64,000 bases of DNA from Rutpela maculata (GCA_936432065.2 OW386286.2:116213519-116277518), one strand, 5' to 3'; positions 18,137 to 31,331 are shown, numbered from the stretch's first letter. The notes: generated by a model not told the origin, from the letters alone. A program made the numbers and translations.

Positions 18137-21100
18137 CAGGGTGTTCCAAAACTTTGACACATAAACTTGGGTGACAGTGCAGTGTTGTTTCTGTGCACGA
18201 ATTTAATAAATCCCCGATTATTGGTTCGTGTTCAATAGCACACACTCTGAGGTATATTCAGTTAAATTTTCAAGTAAAAACATTTTCAAATTTCGCCGTA
18301 ATCGCAAATATCGTGAATTCTTCATATCTCGGCTCCAAAACATCGCAGCAATTTTTTTTTTAATTGGTGTTTTTTTATGACAATTAAAATGCCGTTAGTT
18401 GCAATAAATTTTATGCAAAATCCACTGAGATATTTACATTTGTTTAAGTTGCAAAATTGATTTTTTGCGTAAAAAAGTCGCAAATTAAAATTTTTTGTAA
18501 TATTCTTTTTAATTATGTAAATGTACGTCAAATACAATGTTTTTACCGAACAGAACTGTAAAATATTAATATGATCTAGTATAACAGTTTGAATTTTTTT
18601 TTTTATAAATTAATTGCAAAAAAAATTATTATTTTGCAACGGGACAAAGTGCATTTCATTAAGGGTAAAAATATGTACTATTTCTCATAATATCGTTAAC
18701 ATGCAGATTTTATATTTGTTTCTACAGTACTTCAAAGTTCGACGATCGAGAAATTCAATTTTTTCAGTTTCTTGTCATAAAATGTTATTAACAATCAAAA
18801 ATTCGTTCTTTGCATATACCTACCTTATAGGGGAACCCGTGATGGGTCGAACGTTTTTCTACGACCTTTAGAAGCGAAGATATAAGCAAACAAGTAAGTT
18901 GCAAAATTCATTTTGTTTACAAAATGTTAAATAACCATTAAAGCCGCCATTTTGAGTGACACTATTTTTTTCGGATTCCTGAGGAAATTCTGTAGGGGGT
19001 GGACTAATTTTTGGCTTGTGCCCAAACTTTCCGAGAAATCGTTATTTTTGAATCTAAAATCACCGGACTAGTATGTATGTATTTCTTGTAAAAATACAGT
19101 TATATTGTTAATATTATACTGTTAATGAAAATTAAGAGAAATGTTGATAGTCACCCCCATTATGAGTATTGGCAATGATTTTATTCATTTTCTTGTTTGC
19201 ATTTGGTTTATCAGAAAAATTAAATGTCTATCAGAAAAATCATCATTTTCTTTTTCATTTTTGTGATAAGCCCGGCATGTCCTTTTCAAAATCTAGGTGC
19301 ACTCCACTTTATAGAAAGTTTTCATTTGCCTTATAGGTCGGTGAAATTAGATAAATTTATTCTAGAAAAAAAAAGGGTTTTACAAATATCTTGAAAAATA
19401 TGAATTTTATCACAGTGTTAAAACATGCGACTTGAGGATTATGAAATTACCTTGAATTTCAGACAAGTTCCGTCCAATTTGGTCAAAATTCTATCGAGAC
19501 TCCTCTCCAAAAGTCAAATTTCAATGCTCGTTTTTGGTGCTTAACTCAAAAACTAAAGCTTTACAAGAAAATTGTTGATCACAATGTTGAAAGATAATTT
19601 AATTCTAATTCTCTAGGTATAATTTGGTTTTTAGTATAACACTGCTGCAAATATTGGATAAGTTATGCTTTTTGTTGTTACAAAAATGCGTTTCAATGAA
19701 AATCTAAATTGCGGTCATATTCCTTTAATTTGCGTTCTAACAAAAAAAAAGTTCATTAAAATTTTTTTGTAGCTTTCTAATAAATTATTAATCAAATGTA
19801 GTCAACATATTACTTCTCATAAAACAAATTTATAACCTAAAAAAATTCATTATTTTTTTGTAAAGAAGCGTGTTTTTATCCAAATTTGATATAAACAATG
19901 ATCTTCAAATAAACAAAATTACAAATCTCTGTTGCAAAATAAAACTTATTCAATTATCTGTCAAATGGTATCAATTGCGTTCATTTAAGCTAATTACAGC
20001 ATCTTCTCTAGTCACTTGAATCTGATAAAAATTGTGGAAAAGAAACATTTTACAGTTATTTAAAAAGAAAATTTTTAAAGCGTACAAAAAAAGTTAACGT
20101 ACGTTCTTGAAATATACTGCTATAGCTAATCGATCGCGGAGGAAATTTATTTTACATACATATTTGGAAATCACTTTTTTTTAATTTGGGTAATTTTGCA
20201 TAATTCTAAATTTTTCGCAAATATCTTGAAAAATACATAATTTACAAAAAATATAGAATCTTTAACTATAACTAGCTGATATAATTATCTTGAATTTGCT
20301 TCTTGGTACGTATCGGTCGGTTGCTGTTTAAAATTGGACAAAAAAACGACATCCCCCTCCCAAAAAAAATAGTGCATTTTAACTATAGCGTATATACTTT
20401 TCAGTCTAGATATCGAGGAATAATTTGTGGAGGTGTTAAGTACAACAATTACTTTAAAGATTACACAATACACAGCCCCACAAAAAAAGAAAAGTATGTT
20501 ATACCAGAAAAGAGACCATCATTTTGGCACGCTGAATCCGATTCTGAGGTCCAAATTAACTTCTACCTTGTAATTTTTTTGTAAATCGCGTTTTTTTTTC
20601 GCATTTCTCTGTGGGAGTACCGAAAAATGGGTCAAAGTGACAAGATATCCAAAATGTTTATCAAAATCTGCGCAATAGCAGGCAACTTCCCACCCAATAT
20701 TTTGAAAGAGCATTAAATTGTTTACAGCAAATCTGGCGAATTCCGGAATTCTTCCGGAAAAAATAATAAGTATGACAATTACGCCAATCAAGTCAAAGGT
20801 TTTCGATATAATTAGGCAAAATCCCTGCCTATCCAATAAAAATGGTAAAATTATGCCAATGCTTGGAACATTAAATTTCTTTTCTGTTTCAAAGTACAGG
20901 CCCTTGTAAATCGTTGTTTTTAGACAAAATGCCAATAATGTTAATGGCAATTTTTATTTGTCCAAAAATTCACCACTTACAATAAGAGATTTATAATTCT
21001 ACTTACTTTGAGAGATACCGTGTGTGTAGTCGCGGGCTAGGCATGGGGAGAAGAATTACAACATCGCGCGTGCCAGCTGGCTGCAATGAAATAACAGAGC

Positions 21101-21175
21101 TGGAATGATCCACCAACCTACGAATTTACGGCTGCCGGTGTTGTCAAATCTCTCGCGCTACGTAAATGTACATGC
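18137..21175. other. AT-rich region without recognisable genes
   Basis: It starts CAGGGTGTTCC after TATA, which looks like one terminus of a mariner-like element, but no matching second end was found nearby. The rest is AT-rich with short ORFs under 150 codons that resemble nothing known to me. The phrase CAAATATCTTGAAAAATA recurs near 19384 and 20218. A GC-richer patch at 21020-21175 resembles degraded repeat DNA. Confidence 0.5.
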
Positions 21176-21415
21176 CTAGTGGGAAATTGCACGCCCAGTA
21201 GGATCTATTTCGCGCCAGACTTTGTTTTCCATTCCGTTTATTATACCAGCAATAGCATCTTCAGTAAATATAGGAAGTTGACTTGAGTTTAAGGAACTGA
21301 CCGACAAAGTATATGGGATAAAAAGATTTTGACTAAAATGTTCAATAATTTTTTTACTACATGTATGAGAAAAATAATTTGCAAACACCTCAGACATGTT
21401 TATTATCAATGACAA
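21176..21415 (-). pseudogene. LINE ORF2 linker fragment
   Basis: A 79-residue frame containing EVFANYFSHTCSKK and later IAGIINGMENK. It resembles the segment between endonuclease and RT in CR1/RTE/jockey-type ORF2 proteins, where an (A)NYF motif precedes the first RT motif. No RT catalytic motif remains. A short remnant with no clear ends. Confidence 0.45.
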
Positions 21416-21600
21416 TATAATTATTTATTATTCATCATCGAGATGTTAGAATGACTTTTTGTTTACCTAAGTTCTCATTTAGAATTTTCCATTATTTTTT
21501 CATTTTATTGGAGGCCGAATTAATTACTTCCACATCCAGTGGAACTATAGTAACGACAGAAAGAATTTTGAAAATTTTGATTATTCAAATAGGCTTAGAA

Positions 21601-22591
21601 TAATTAGAGAATATTATTTAGGTATTATGCAAATCACAACTTACACACTTTTTTATTTATTATGAAAATACCTACTTTCTGTATATTGTTGCCTTAATCT
21701 GGGCACGCTAATATACTAGTTAGGTAAATACTTTAAAACACTTATTATTGGAGAACCAATCAAAACAACTACTCTCCTAGCCAATACTGACGAAGTATTG
21801 AATTACATGATAGGATTCTTAGCCTTTTAAAGAAAAAAATATTGAAAATACTTAAATCATTTATTTACATTTAGTCATTCACACTTTTTTTTAAATTTTT
21901 TATTTAATATGAAATTATCTACTCTCTGTATATTGGTACCTTAACCGGGTCACGCTAATGTACTACTTAGGAAAACACTTTACAACACTCATTATTGGAA
22001 AACCAATCAAAACAACTACTCTTCTAGCTAATACTGACGAAGTATTGAATTACATGATAGGATGCCTGGCATTTTAAGGCAAAAAAATATATCCTATCAT
22101 GTAATTCAATACTTCGTCAGTATTAGCTAGATGAGTAGTTGTTTTGATTGGTTTTCCAATAATGAGTGTTTTAAAGTGTTTTCCTAAGTAGTATATTAGC
22201 GTGACCCGGTTAAGGTACCAATCTACAGAAAGTAGATAATTTCATATTAAATTAAAAGAAAAAAAAAGTGTGAATGACTAAATGTAAATAAATGATTTAA
22301 ATATTTTCAATATTTTTTTCTTTAAAATGCTAAGAGTCCTATCATGTAATTCAATACTTCGTCAGTATTAGCTAAGAGAGTAGTTGTTTTGATTGGTTCT
22401 CCAATAATAAGTGTTTTAAAGTATTTACCTAACTAGTATATTAGCTTGCCCAGATTAGGGCAACAATATACAGAAAGTAGGTATTTTCATAATAAATAAA
22501 AAAGTGTGTAAGTTGTGATTTGCATAATACCTAAATAATATTCTCTAATCATGATAAAAGCAAATAAACAAAAAATAATTAATTGTAAAAA
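21601..22591. mobile_element. Fold-back element of two plus two ~240-bp monomers
   Basis: Four monomers of about 240 bp, each with GTAATTCAATACTTCGTCAG or its complement, are arranged A-B-B'-A' around a centre near 22080. Two direct copies are followed by two inverted ones. A 10-bp direct repeat AGGCTTAGAA flanks the unit (21591-21600, 22592-22601), consistent with a target duplication. The right arm has about 40 extra AT-rich bases before the duplication. The long inverted arms and the 9-10-bp duplication would suit a Mutator-like fold-back element, but this is inference. No ORF. Confidence 0.7.
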
Positions 22592-22601
22592 AGGCTTAGA
22601 A

Positions 22602-23908
22602 TGTCATGAAACGTCGAGATTTTAAATTTGAGCGAAAAAAAATTCTGTCTGTCGGGTTGTCTTTTTTGTGCGCACGATTACTCTGAAACTGATTAAGATA
22701 TTGACTTGAAATTTGGTACACGTATGTATTTTAACGTGACCTGAAACTAGATTATATTTTCATCATATTCCGTTGAATGGTTGGATGGTAAATTGGAGTA
22801 CATGGGGATAAATCAAGCAGGTAAGAGTCCAAAAAATTGGTATTTAGTATATAGAAGAGAAGCTATAAAGTCTTAAAAACAATTTTGGCATTAGCCCATT
22901 ACCACCCACACCCCACTATTAAAGGGGGTGAAAAAAATGTGATTTAGTGCGTATACAAGAACCAAAAACCTCAAAATATTTTTACTTCATCCATCCCCAC
23001 TACCACCCTACTACCCATGTGGAATATGGTTTCATGGGTTTTTGGGTAGACGATTTCGAATATTATATTATCAAAGTTCCATAAACAATTATTTCCACAT
23101 ACAAAATTTTTTCGTTGTGAGAGACTTGGATGGAAAATCTGTATGTGGAAGTAGTGAGTGAGTGAGTGAGTAGTGAGTTCTTGGGCAGCGGTTTTTTATA
23201 ATCATGGTATTTTAGTTTAGCTTCTTTTTTTAACCGTTTTCCAGTAATTGTAATTTTCTTAATAATAAAGATATACTTTCACATTTATTAATATTAATAT
23301 TATAATATGAGGATTATATTATAGTATTTTAACTTTATTAACTGAATATTTATAATTACTTACTTTCTGCACCATTCTTTTCTTAATTTAACGAATATTC
23401 CATAATTTTAGTCTTAAGTCTGACATATTTTATCATCAATCTTATATTTTTTATTTAACGCCACTTTAGTTATTAAAAGTAATAAAAACACTATACAATA
23501 ATATTTAAACTTAGATATAAAATATTTGTCAATACTTTTAGTTAAATCAAGTTATCAGAAAAGCGAAATTTTAGAAGCATTTCATATTACTTTTTGGCAA
23601 ATAGTCTTTTTCCCCCATTTCGACCCCGCTGAATCAGAATCTGCCGGTTGCCAAACCTAAATCCCGACCGGAAGTGAGATATTCAAGATGGCTGCCAATA
23701 TGGTGGCGAAACCGGAAACCGGAGCTGTAAATCCCCCCTTTGACACAGGAATGCGTACAAAACATGTAATTATATGTTTTTGGGTACAGGAAATTCAAAA
23801 ATACACTTCAAAAAAACATTGGTTGGGTAAATTCAAGGGCGGCCAAGATGGCGGCTATTACGGCACCAGCACCATCATCCCCATTTTTGACGTAAAAACG
23901 AGTGTGAC
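22602..23908. other. Non-coding AT-rich region with old repeat fragments
   Basis: No supported gene. It includes a degraded repeat segment near 22660-22740, a (GTGA)n microsatellite at about 23154-23177, and GC-richer stretches with AAGATGGC motifs (23690 and 23845) that look like an old dispersed repeat. Confidence 0.5.
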
Positions 23909-23916
23909 GCGTCTAT

Positions 23917-24539
23917 CAGTGGCGGCTGGTGAAATTTCAATATTTTTTTTCTCGTCTGTGGCGCATGGGACCCATACGAAACTTGGGAAATATCATCTAG
24001 AGAAGCACTTCTCTAATGACCCCTAAAAAATTTTGAAAAAGCAGTTTGCGAAAAATTTTTGAAAATTCGCTAGCCTCCCCTGGGTCTAGGGACCCCTGTT
24101 TACTTTTATTTTTTTTTGTCATATGCATTTGACTTTTCATAAAAATGCATCGACAGATTTTGGAGTTTGTGAAAATATTTTCATTACTAACTGAGATACA
24201 ACGAATTGAAATATTGTAATTTGTTAAATTGTAAATTACAAAATTTCTGTTCATTGTATTTCAGTTAGTAATGAAAATATTTTCACAAACTCTAAAATCT
24301 GTCGATGCATTTTTATGAAAAGTCAAATGCATATGACAAAAAAAAATAAAAGTAAACAGGGGTCCCTAGACCCAGGGGAGGCTAGCAAATTTTCAAAAAT
24401 TTTTTCGCAAACTGCTTTTTCAAAATTTTTTAGGGGTCATTAGAGAAGTGCTTCTCTAGATGTTATTTCCCAAATTTCGTATGGGTCCCATGCGCCACAG
24501 ACGAGAAAAAAAATATTGAAATTTCACCAGCCGCCGCTG
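23917..24539. mobile_element. hAT-like fold-back MITE
   Basis: 623 bp, almost entirely two inverted arms of about 290 bp. Termini are CAGTGGCGGCTGGTG and, on the other strand, CAGCGGCGGCTGGTG. They are flanked by a perfect 8-bp duplication GCGTCTAT (23909-23916, 24540-24547). CAGNGGCGG ends and an 8-bp duplication are hAT features. No transposase, so non-autonomous. Confidence 0.88.
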
Positions 24540-24547
24540 GCGTCTAT

Positions 24548-25974
24548 ATACATGTTTTTGAGCATGAAGATTTCAAAAACTACCTCTAAAACAATGTTTG
24601 AACTATACTTTTAATTCAATTAGGAAAAAAAGCCACATTTTTAGAATACCAAGAATTTTGCATGATTTTGGTCTTAAAATCAGCCATTTTGGAATTTTAA
24701 CATTTTCAGCATAATTTTTTATAAAAAATCGATTTCTTGGGTTTGGATTTCTTGGAAAAGAGAAAATTATTAGCGCGGAAGGCAATGTGGTAGAAAACAA
24801 TATTAATTATTATTGAAAAACATAAGAAAAAAATCGGCAGCTACTGGAAGCGGCTGGAACCTCCCCTCCCGGTGAATCTTTGAAGCCGAAAAGAGCACTA
24901 AACAATATGAACGATCTCATTTAATTATATTTATTAAGTTGAAATATTTTTTTCGTATTAAATCAGAAAAAAGGTCTTGCGTTCGGTGGGATTTGGACCT
25001 AATAACTTGAGTGTTAAATTTATAGTCTGCACAACATTAATATTTTATTCAATGTTTTTAATACAAATATATGCTTCATCGGATCGTAGCCCCGGGCCAG
25101 CCAGACAACCACGGTGAACACCGCCGTGGCGAGTGTGAGGCTGGACGGGGTAGGTCCGGTTTGGCTTGGAGAAAAATAGAAAAGTAGCTCCTGTCTTCTG
25201 TAGGCAGGCTTAAAGACTAGGTTAAAATTATAATGTGTCCACTCCACATGGACCTAAAATTAATACAAAAATAAACACAATTCTATAAAAACGTTCGTAG
25301 GCAAGAGCACATACGGGAAACAACTAAACGAAAAAACCTGTTCGTTGGTAATGGGGTGGATGGCAGGGATGGCCATCTTTGGAAAAAACCATATAACTCT
25401 TGGTGGACAGCTTTCCTGCCAGATGTAGCCAGGGTAGTGTTCATGGTGGATCGTTTAAGTTTGAGTTGGTATATTTTGTTTTATCTTTTGGCCTCGACCA
25501 ATTTTTCACTAAATCGGTCGGGGAAGTGATAGCTGTCAAATTTTTGGTTCCAATGTTTCTCTGGGGAATTTGGTTTTTGAAAAATGTTTAGGTTGGTACC
25601 AATGTCTTAAATTGTTTTTAGGTTATGTAGTACTATTTTTAGGTTATGTTGCCGGAAGAATTTCCGGCGGGATGCCGGAAGTAGCGGAAATAGTTTTTAA
25701 AATATAATGTCACTGTCACTTTTAAAGTTTTATTGGAAAAAACTCACCGAAAGCGTTCCGGTGAGGTTGCTTACACTTGTAGGGCTTGTAAGCGGTTCAG
25801 GATGACCTCTCACACCATCCGTGGGCTTTATAAACGTCGAAAAAACTTGTAATCTCTCGATGCACCTGACACGTCAAAAATACTCAGCATACAGTCTGCA
25901 CGCTTTAACACACTAGCAGAGAACTTATACCACAAATGGACCCGTAGTATTTTTTGGGAATTTTCCTTTGAGTC
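24548..25974. other. Region without recognised gene
   Basis: AT-rich at first. A GC-richer patch at 25080-25250 gives a 75-residue minus-strand ORF with no motif I recognise. A second patch at 25640-25830 has repeated CCGGAA/TTCCGG words. These may be old repeat fragments; no splice or domain evidence supports a gene. Confidence 0.45.
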
Positions 25975-26990
25975 CATTTAATAAAATTTGACATATTTCT
26001 GAAAATTTGACATTTTTCTGAAAAGTGATATTTTTCCGAAAATTTTACATTTTTTGAAGTGACATTTCTCCGAAACTTTGACATTTTTTTGAAGTGACTA
26101 CTCCGAAAATTTGACAATTTTTAAACATTTGACATTTTTCTGAAAGGTGACATTTCTTCGAAAATTTGACGTTTTTTTCGAAAATTTGACATTTTCCTGA
26201 ATTTTTGCCATTTTTCTGAAAAGTGACATTTCTCTGAAAATTTGACATTTTTTCGAAAATTCGACATTTTTCTGAAGCGACTACTCCGAAAATTTGACAA
26301 TTTTCAAACATTTGTCATTTTTCTGAAAAGTGACATTTCTTCGAAAATTTGACGTTTTTTCGAAAATTTGACATTTTTCTGAAAATTTGACAAATTTCCG
26401 AAAAGTGACATTTCCCTGAAAATTTAACATTTTTTCGAAAATTTGACATTTTTCTGAAAAGTGACATTTCTCCGAAAATTTGACGTTTTCCTGAAATTTA
26501 CTTACAGCCTGACAATTTTCAAACATTTGACATTTTTCTGAAAGGTGACATTTTTCTGAAAGGTGACATTTCTTCGAAAATTTGACGTTTTTTCGAAAAT
26601 TTGACATTTTCCTGAATTTTTGACATTTTTCAGAAAAGTGACATTTCTCTGAAAATTTGACATTTTTCGAAAATTTGACATTTTTCTGTAGTGACATTAC
26701 TCCGAAAATTTGACAATTTTCAAACATTTGGCATTTTTCTGAAAGGTGACATTTCTTCGAAAATTTGATGTTTTTTCTGAAAATTTGACATATTTCTGAA
26801 AAGTGACATTTCCCTGAAAATTTAACATTTTTTCGAAAATTTGACATTTTTCTGAAAAGTGACATTTTTCCGAAAATTTGACGTTTTCCTGAAAATTTGA
26901 CGTTTTCCTGAAAATTCGACATTTTTTAAAAATCTGACATTTTTCTGAAAAGTGACATTTCTCCGAAAATTTGATATTTCTTGGAAATTA
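25975..26990. repeat. Minisatellite, units around AAAATTTGACATTTTTCTG
   Basis: About 1 kb of degenerate tandem units of roughly 20-40 bp built from GAAAATTTGACATTTTTC and GAAAAGTGACATTTCTC. Higher-order copies of about 150-250 bp are visible. Long minus-strand frames full of Phe, Lys, Cys and Asn are by-products of the repeat. Confidence 0.9.
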
Positions 26991-27076
26991 AAAAAAAAAA
27001 ATTCGTGACTCGTCTTGTAGAAATATTTTTTTGATATCATCATCAGTTCGCCTGTTATAAGAATTTTATGCTTTTA

Positions 27077-27300
27077 CGACGTCATCAGAACGTAGGTGTA
27101 TTTTTAATTCACTCGTATTCCATCCATCTACAATATTTCCATCTACGTTTCAAACTTTAATTGGATGTTTCCAATAGTTAAGTCGATATCTGCACCAGTT
27201 TCTAAGAATTTTTCTTATTTGTGACGTCATGTGACGTAGGTGTATTATTAATTCACTCGTAATCCGTCCATCTACAATATTTATACCTACGTTTCAAATT
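27077..27300. repeat. Two ~75-bp direct repeats, about 146 bp apart
   Basis: GACGTCAT...GTAGGTGTATT followed by AATTCACTCGTA(A/T)TCC and CATCTACAATATTT occurs at 27077 and again at 27223 with a few changes. Probably part of an old repeated element. Confidence 0.7.
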
Positions 27301-27670
27301 TCAGTTCGATATCTTCCCGAGTTATCAGCCGAAATCACTGAACACCTCTGTCATTATTAGAATATCACCCTGTACATTGCACTGCTTTGAGGACAAAACA
27401 AGTGAAATTTTTGTTTTTTAATTTATTTCACGGAAACCAAATCGAAAAAGTGCAAGTGTGATATATCGTTGAAATCGGAATTTTTACTGCTTTTCAATGG
27501 TTCAATTACAAATTGTAAGTAATCATAAAATAAACAACTTGTTGTGCCAAAACGGCACTAAACGTAATTCGATCTCAACCAAAACCTTTTCAGATCTTCT
27601 GGAGCACTAAAGAAACCCTCATGCAAAGTTTCATCCAAATCCATTTAGTAGCTTCGCCGGTATCGTGCTA

Positions 27671-27671
<1 letters not shown>

Positions 27672-27724
<53 letters not shown>

Positions 27725-27730
27725 ACACAC
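27672..27730. repeat. (CA)n microsatellite
   Basis: About 59 bp of CA dinucleotides with two TACA interruptions near each end. Confidence 0.95.
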
Positions 27731-28149
27731 AGACATTTTTTAAAAACAACTTTTTTGGGTTCCTGGGACCTCAAAACGTAAAGATTTGATGTTATCTCAA
27801 TTTTCGATTTTGGACTAATTGTAGTAACCTCCCACAATTTTATTGTGGGGAGGTTAAAATCAATCAAGAAAAATTTGTTAAACTAAACTACTTGACATGA
27901 ATTTTCAGCAAGCAAAGGTCGAATCTTTCCACTACATCAAAAAAATATTTGGGCAAATCCATTCAGTTGCAATATATTTCCTAATAACTTACTTTTTCGT
28001 CTAAGTGCACTTCATATATAGAAAATATTAAACTGTTGCTTAATTAAACATAAACACTCCACATGTAGCAGACAATCCCCAAATACAAAGCCAAGGTTGT
28101 CCAGAAGGGAGTTATATATTTGGAAAACGCAGATAACATCCATTACCCT

Positions 28150-28850
28150 TCTTCTTCTATTAGCGAGGCGATGAAGGGTCGTCGCACTCAGGCCTTGTGG
28201 TCCATTGTGCTACCACTAAGAATTTAGGGAATTCCCCAACGAAGACTGATTCTAGCTAAAAGGCCAAAATCCTTCCTATGGGGGCATTACTTATGTCCTC
28301 CAGCACCGGAAAACCAGTGCCGAAGTGTTTGTGCGTCAAGTTCATAAGACTAGGGCAGGAAGCTAGGACATGGATAGAAGTTTCTACCTCGTCCACGCAG
28401 AACCTGCAGTCGGGTTTGTCAACCACCCCTTATAGTGTGAAGATGTTTCCTGAAATAGCCGTATCCAGTCAGAAGACCTACCATAATGCTTCTTGCTTAG
28501 TCGCAGGATCCGTTCTGCTCGCTTCGGCAAGGGCCCTGAGATAAGAAGCCTCGCTTGCCGTAGTTTCTAGGTAAGAGGCCCAGACGTAAAAAAATTGGGA
28601 GCAAGTCCAGTTTTCTATTTACTTCGTGTTATTTGATCTAGGGTAGCAGAGAGCTGGCTTCGGACTTAGTAGGAGCCGCTGAGAGCCCCTTTGGTCAGAG
28701 CGTCTGCCCGCTTGTTACCTTCAACGTTACTGTGTCCACGCACCCAGAGAAGTTTGACCCAGCTGGATGAGCCAAGATCACAGAGAGACTGTTTCCAGTT
28801 TTGAACCAGTATTAACTTGATCCTGATTGATGTAAGGGCCTTGAAGGCCT
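28150..28850 (-). pseudogene. LINE pol remnant: RNase H and C-terminal zinc region
   Basis: On the minus strand, 28730-28780 reads WVRGHSNVEGNKRADAL, the end of an RNase H domain. Further along, around 28300-28430, is CRFCVDEVETSIHVLASC, a Cys/His motif like the C-terminal knuckle of I/R1/LOA/jockey-type pol proteins, then a tail QWTTRPECDDPSS near 28160-28210. Stops and frame changes separate the parts. An RNase H makes this a different lineage from the array element. Confidence 0.7.
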
Positions 28851-28983
28851 AGTCCTGCTCGAGCCACGGTTGTCTAAATGACGTTTCGGCAGAATTCCAT
28901 CTACCATCTTCAGGTTCTCGTTGAAAGCTGTCTGCTGCTGCTCCTCATTGCTCGAACTGAACTGAACTAAACTATATACAGTA

Positions 28984-29590
28984 GGGTGGGCTGAAAAACA
29001 CGAAAATTTGAATTTGCAGATGGCCTAGTTTCTAATTTATTACTATGTATCTAAAACTAATTCGGGTAGATTTTTAGCCAAATCGGTGAATATCTAGCTG
29101 GCCCCCCAGGGCCTTGAAAATGAAAGAAAGGGCCAATTTTTCGATTTTTAACATTTTTTAAATTGACATTTGAAATTTTTTTTGACTCTTTATTAATGCC
29201 TAAATGCGTGTAGCAAAAGTTTTTCGAATAAAATATTTTTCAGTTCCAGGGAAATTAGAAATTTTATACAGAAAACCTTATTTTCGTCGAATTCTACGTT
29301 TTAGTGACAAATTTCTAATTTCCCTGGAACTGAAAAATATTTTATTCGAAAAACTTTTGCTACACGCATTTAGGCATTAACAAAGAGTCACAAAAAAAAT
29401 TCAAATGTCAATTTAAAAAATGTTAAAAATCGAAAAAATGGCCCTTTCTTTCATTTTCAAGGCCCTGGGGGGTCAGCTAGATATTCACCGATTTGGCTAA
29501 AAATCTACCCAAATTAGTTTTAGATACATAGTAATAAATTAGCAACTAGGCCATCTGCAAATTCAAATTTTCGTGTTTTTCAGCCCACCC
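28984..29590. mobile_element. Fold-back MITE with TA duplication
   Basis: 607 bp with inverted arms of about 280 bp and a spacer of about 40 bp. Ends are GGGTGGGCTGAAAAAC and its complement, with TA on each side (28982-28983, 29591-29592). The TA target suggests a Tc1/mariner-type non-autonomous element. The right end is five bases from the left end of M1. Confidence 0.88.
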
Positions 29591-30500
29591 TAATATACAG
29601 GGTGGGGCAATAGTGCGTCGGACTTCGATATCTCGAGTTCTACGATAGCTAGAAATTAAAAAAAAATACAGGTAAACTAGATAAAAAAAGTCTATAACCG
29701 GAAATTATCTTCTAGTATACAGGGAGAGCCAAGACGAAATTACAGGATCGAGTACCTTTTCCTTAAATGGAATGCTATGCATATTAGTACATTTTTTGAA
29801 GCCTCTTTCTAGACTCTATTCATTCCTATATTATTGTTGACTATCTCGCAACCACTTGGATGTAATGAATTTTTTTGTTGAAATAGCATAATGAAAAGAT
29901 CACCAAAGTCATAATTATGGGTTTAAAAAAAACTTATGTGTGAATACTATTTACAAGACATCTAATTAATGTTCTTGAAACATTTTTACTTCCTAAAAAC
30001 GTACAGGGTAGCAAAAAATTATTTTTAAATTAAGAAATTTTTAAATTGAATTAACTCATTTTTCTCAAATGACGATGCGATGTAGAAATGAAAAACGAAA
30101 ATTTTTTGTACGTACTTCCCTATGGCTAATTGTAACCATTTTCGTTTTATTGAGCAATAAGTACAAAATTCAAGAATAGAGGTTTCTTCAAATAGTTCAT
30201 TAGAAAAAAATTATAATAATTGCTCCACATGTTGCCCATTTTGATTGACAGACGTCTTTACGCAATTTTAAAATGAGGCCATTTAGTGGGACCACTTCTT
30301 CCAATCCATCGAAGTGGGTAAGTGGTATTTCACTGGTCCCTTACTGTAATAGTTTTTTTTTGTAAATTTTTTTCCTGTTTTCGTTATTTGACAAACAATA
30401 AAACCTCAGTTTGGTATAAGTTGTCTTGTACAAATGAATATTTATCGCACTTATCGATCATCAGTTATCATTTATATTAAATTTAAAATAGTTTTACAAA

Positions 30501-30774
30501 ATGAATTTTAATAAAGCGGAACTTGTAGCCGCCCTTTGCTTTGGGCGAGTTGAATAGAAATTGTTTGCTTGCCACTAGAATTTATAAGCAAAGGCATCCT
30601 GAAAGAAGGATTCCTGATTTTAGCAACTTCCAAAACCTTCTCGATATATTTGTGGAAACTGGAAATGTCGAATATAAAAAAAGTGAAATAATAAAACGTG
30701 TTGCGAATGAAGAAAGTGAGTTTTCTGTGGTGCTGGCAACGGTTGAAAATCTCCATATTAGTCAGAGAGGTGAT
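30501..30774 (+). pseudogene. M1 transposase, N-terminal part
   Basis: An ATG at 30501 (MNFNKAELVAAL) is followed by a stop within 20 codons; the frame resumes shifted and reads RNCLLATRIYKQRHPERRIP, then NLLDIFVETGNVEYKK. This resembles the helix-turn-helix N-terminus of insect mariner-like transposases with a DUF4817-type domain. The frame is cut at 30775 by D1 and resumes at about 34756. Confidence 0.75.
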
Positions 30775-31331
30775 CCCATACAGCACACCAAATAACGATT
30801 ACGATGTGTTCGCATTGTGACGATGTATCTAGATGCAAACACAAGGTTACATAATTCTACGATGTAAATGTGCTACGTTTACACATTGTAGGCACACACG
30901 TATTCACAAAGGTTAAACGTCCGCCTCACAATGTAGCCACAGTATACCATTTACATATACACAAATAATTTGATCCACAGTGTTATCGGATGCAGTGATT
31001 GACTTCCTAATGTCTCAGACGAATGACGTCTTATGCTAGACGTTAATTTGACGTCTTTTTCAGGTTATATTTGGTAATCCCCCCACAGGTTTTTAGTAAT
31101 AGGAACATATAAAACTACATACTAGTTAGTAAGTCTACATGATAAAAATAAAGTAAATAATGCATAAATACGTTTTGTCCTACGAGTTTGTTTATTAGCC
31201 ATCCGTATATTTTATTTACATTAACATATCTAATATTGGTTACCATCACTCCAATTTTTTCTCACAAGGCCTGCAAATTATAATGTTTATTAAGTTATTA
31301 AATTCATTTTTACTTACATTTTGCCAATTGC

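Noticed and set aside
26281..26922. 213-codon minus-strand Phe/Cys/Asn/Lys-rich ORF
   Set aside because: Produced entirely by the minisatellite.
25975..26990. CRISPR-like array of short repeats
   Set aside because: Units are degenerate, contiguous and without unique spacers; the genome is eukaryotic. It is a minisatellite.
27631..27867. Minus-strand ORF with a Cys-Val run
   Set aside because: Created by the (CA)n microsatellite.
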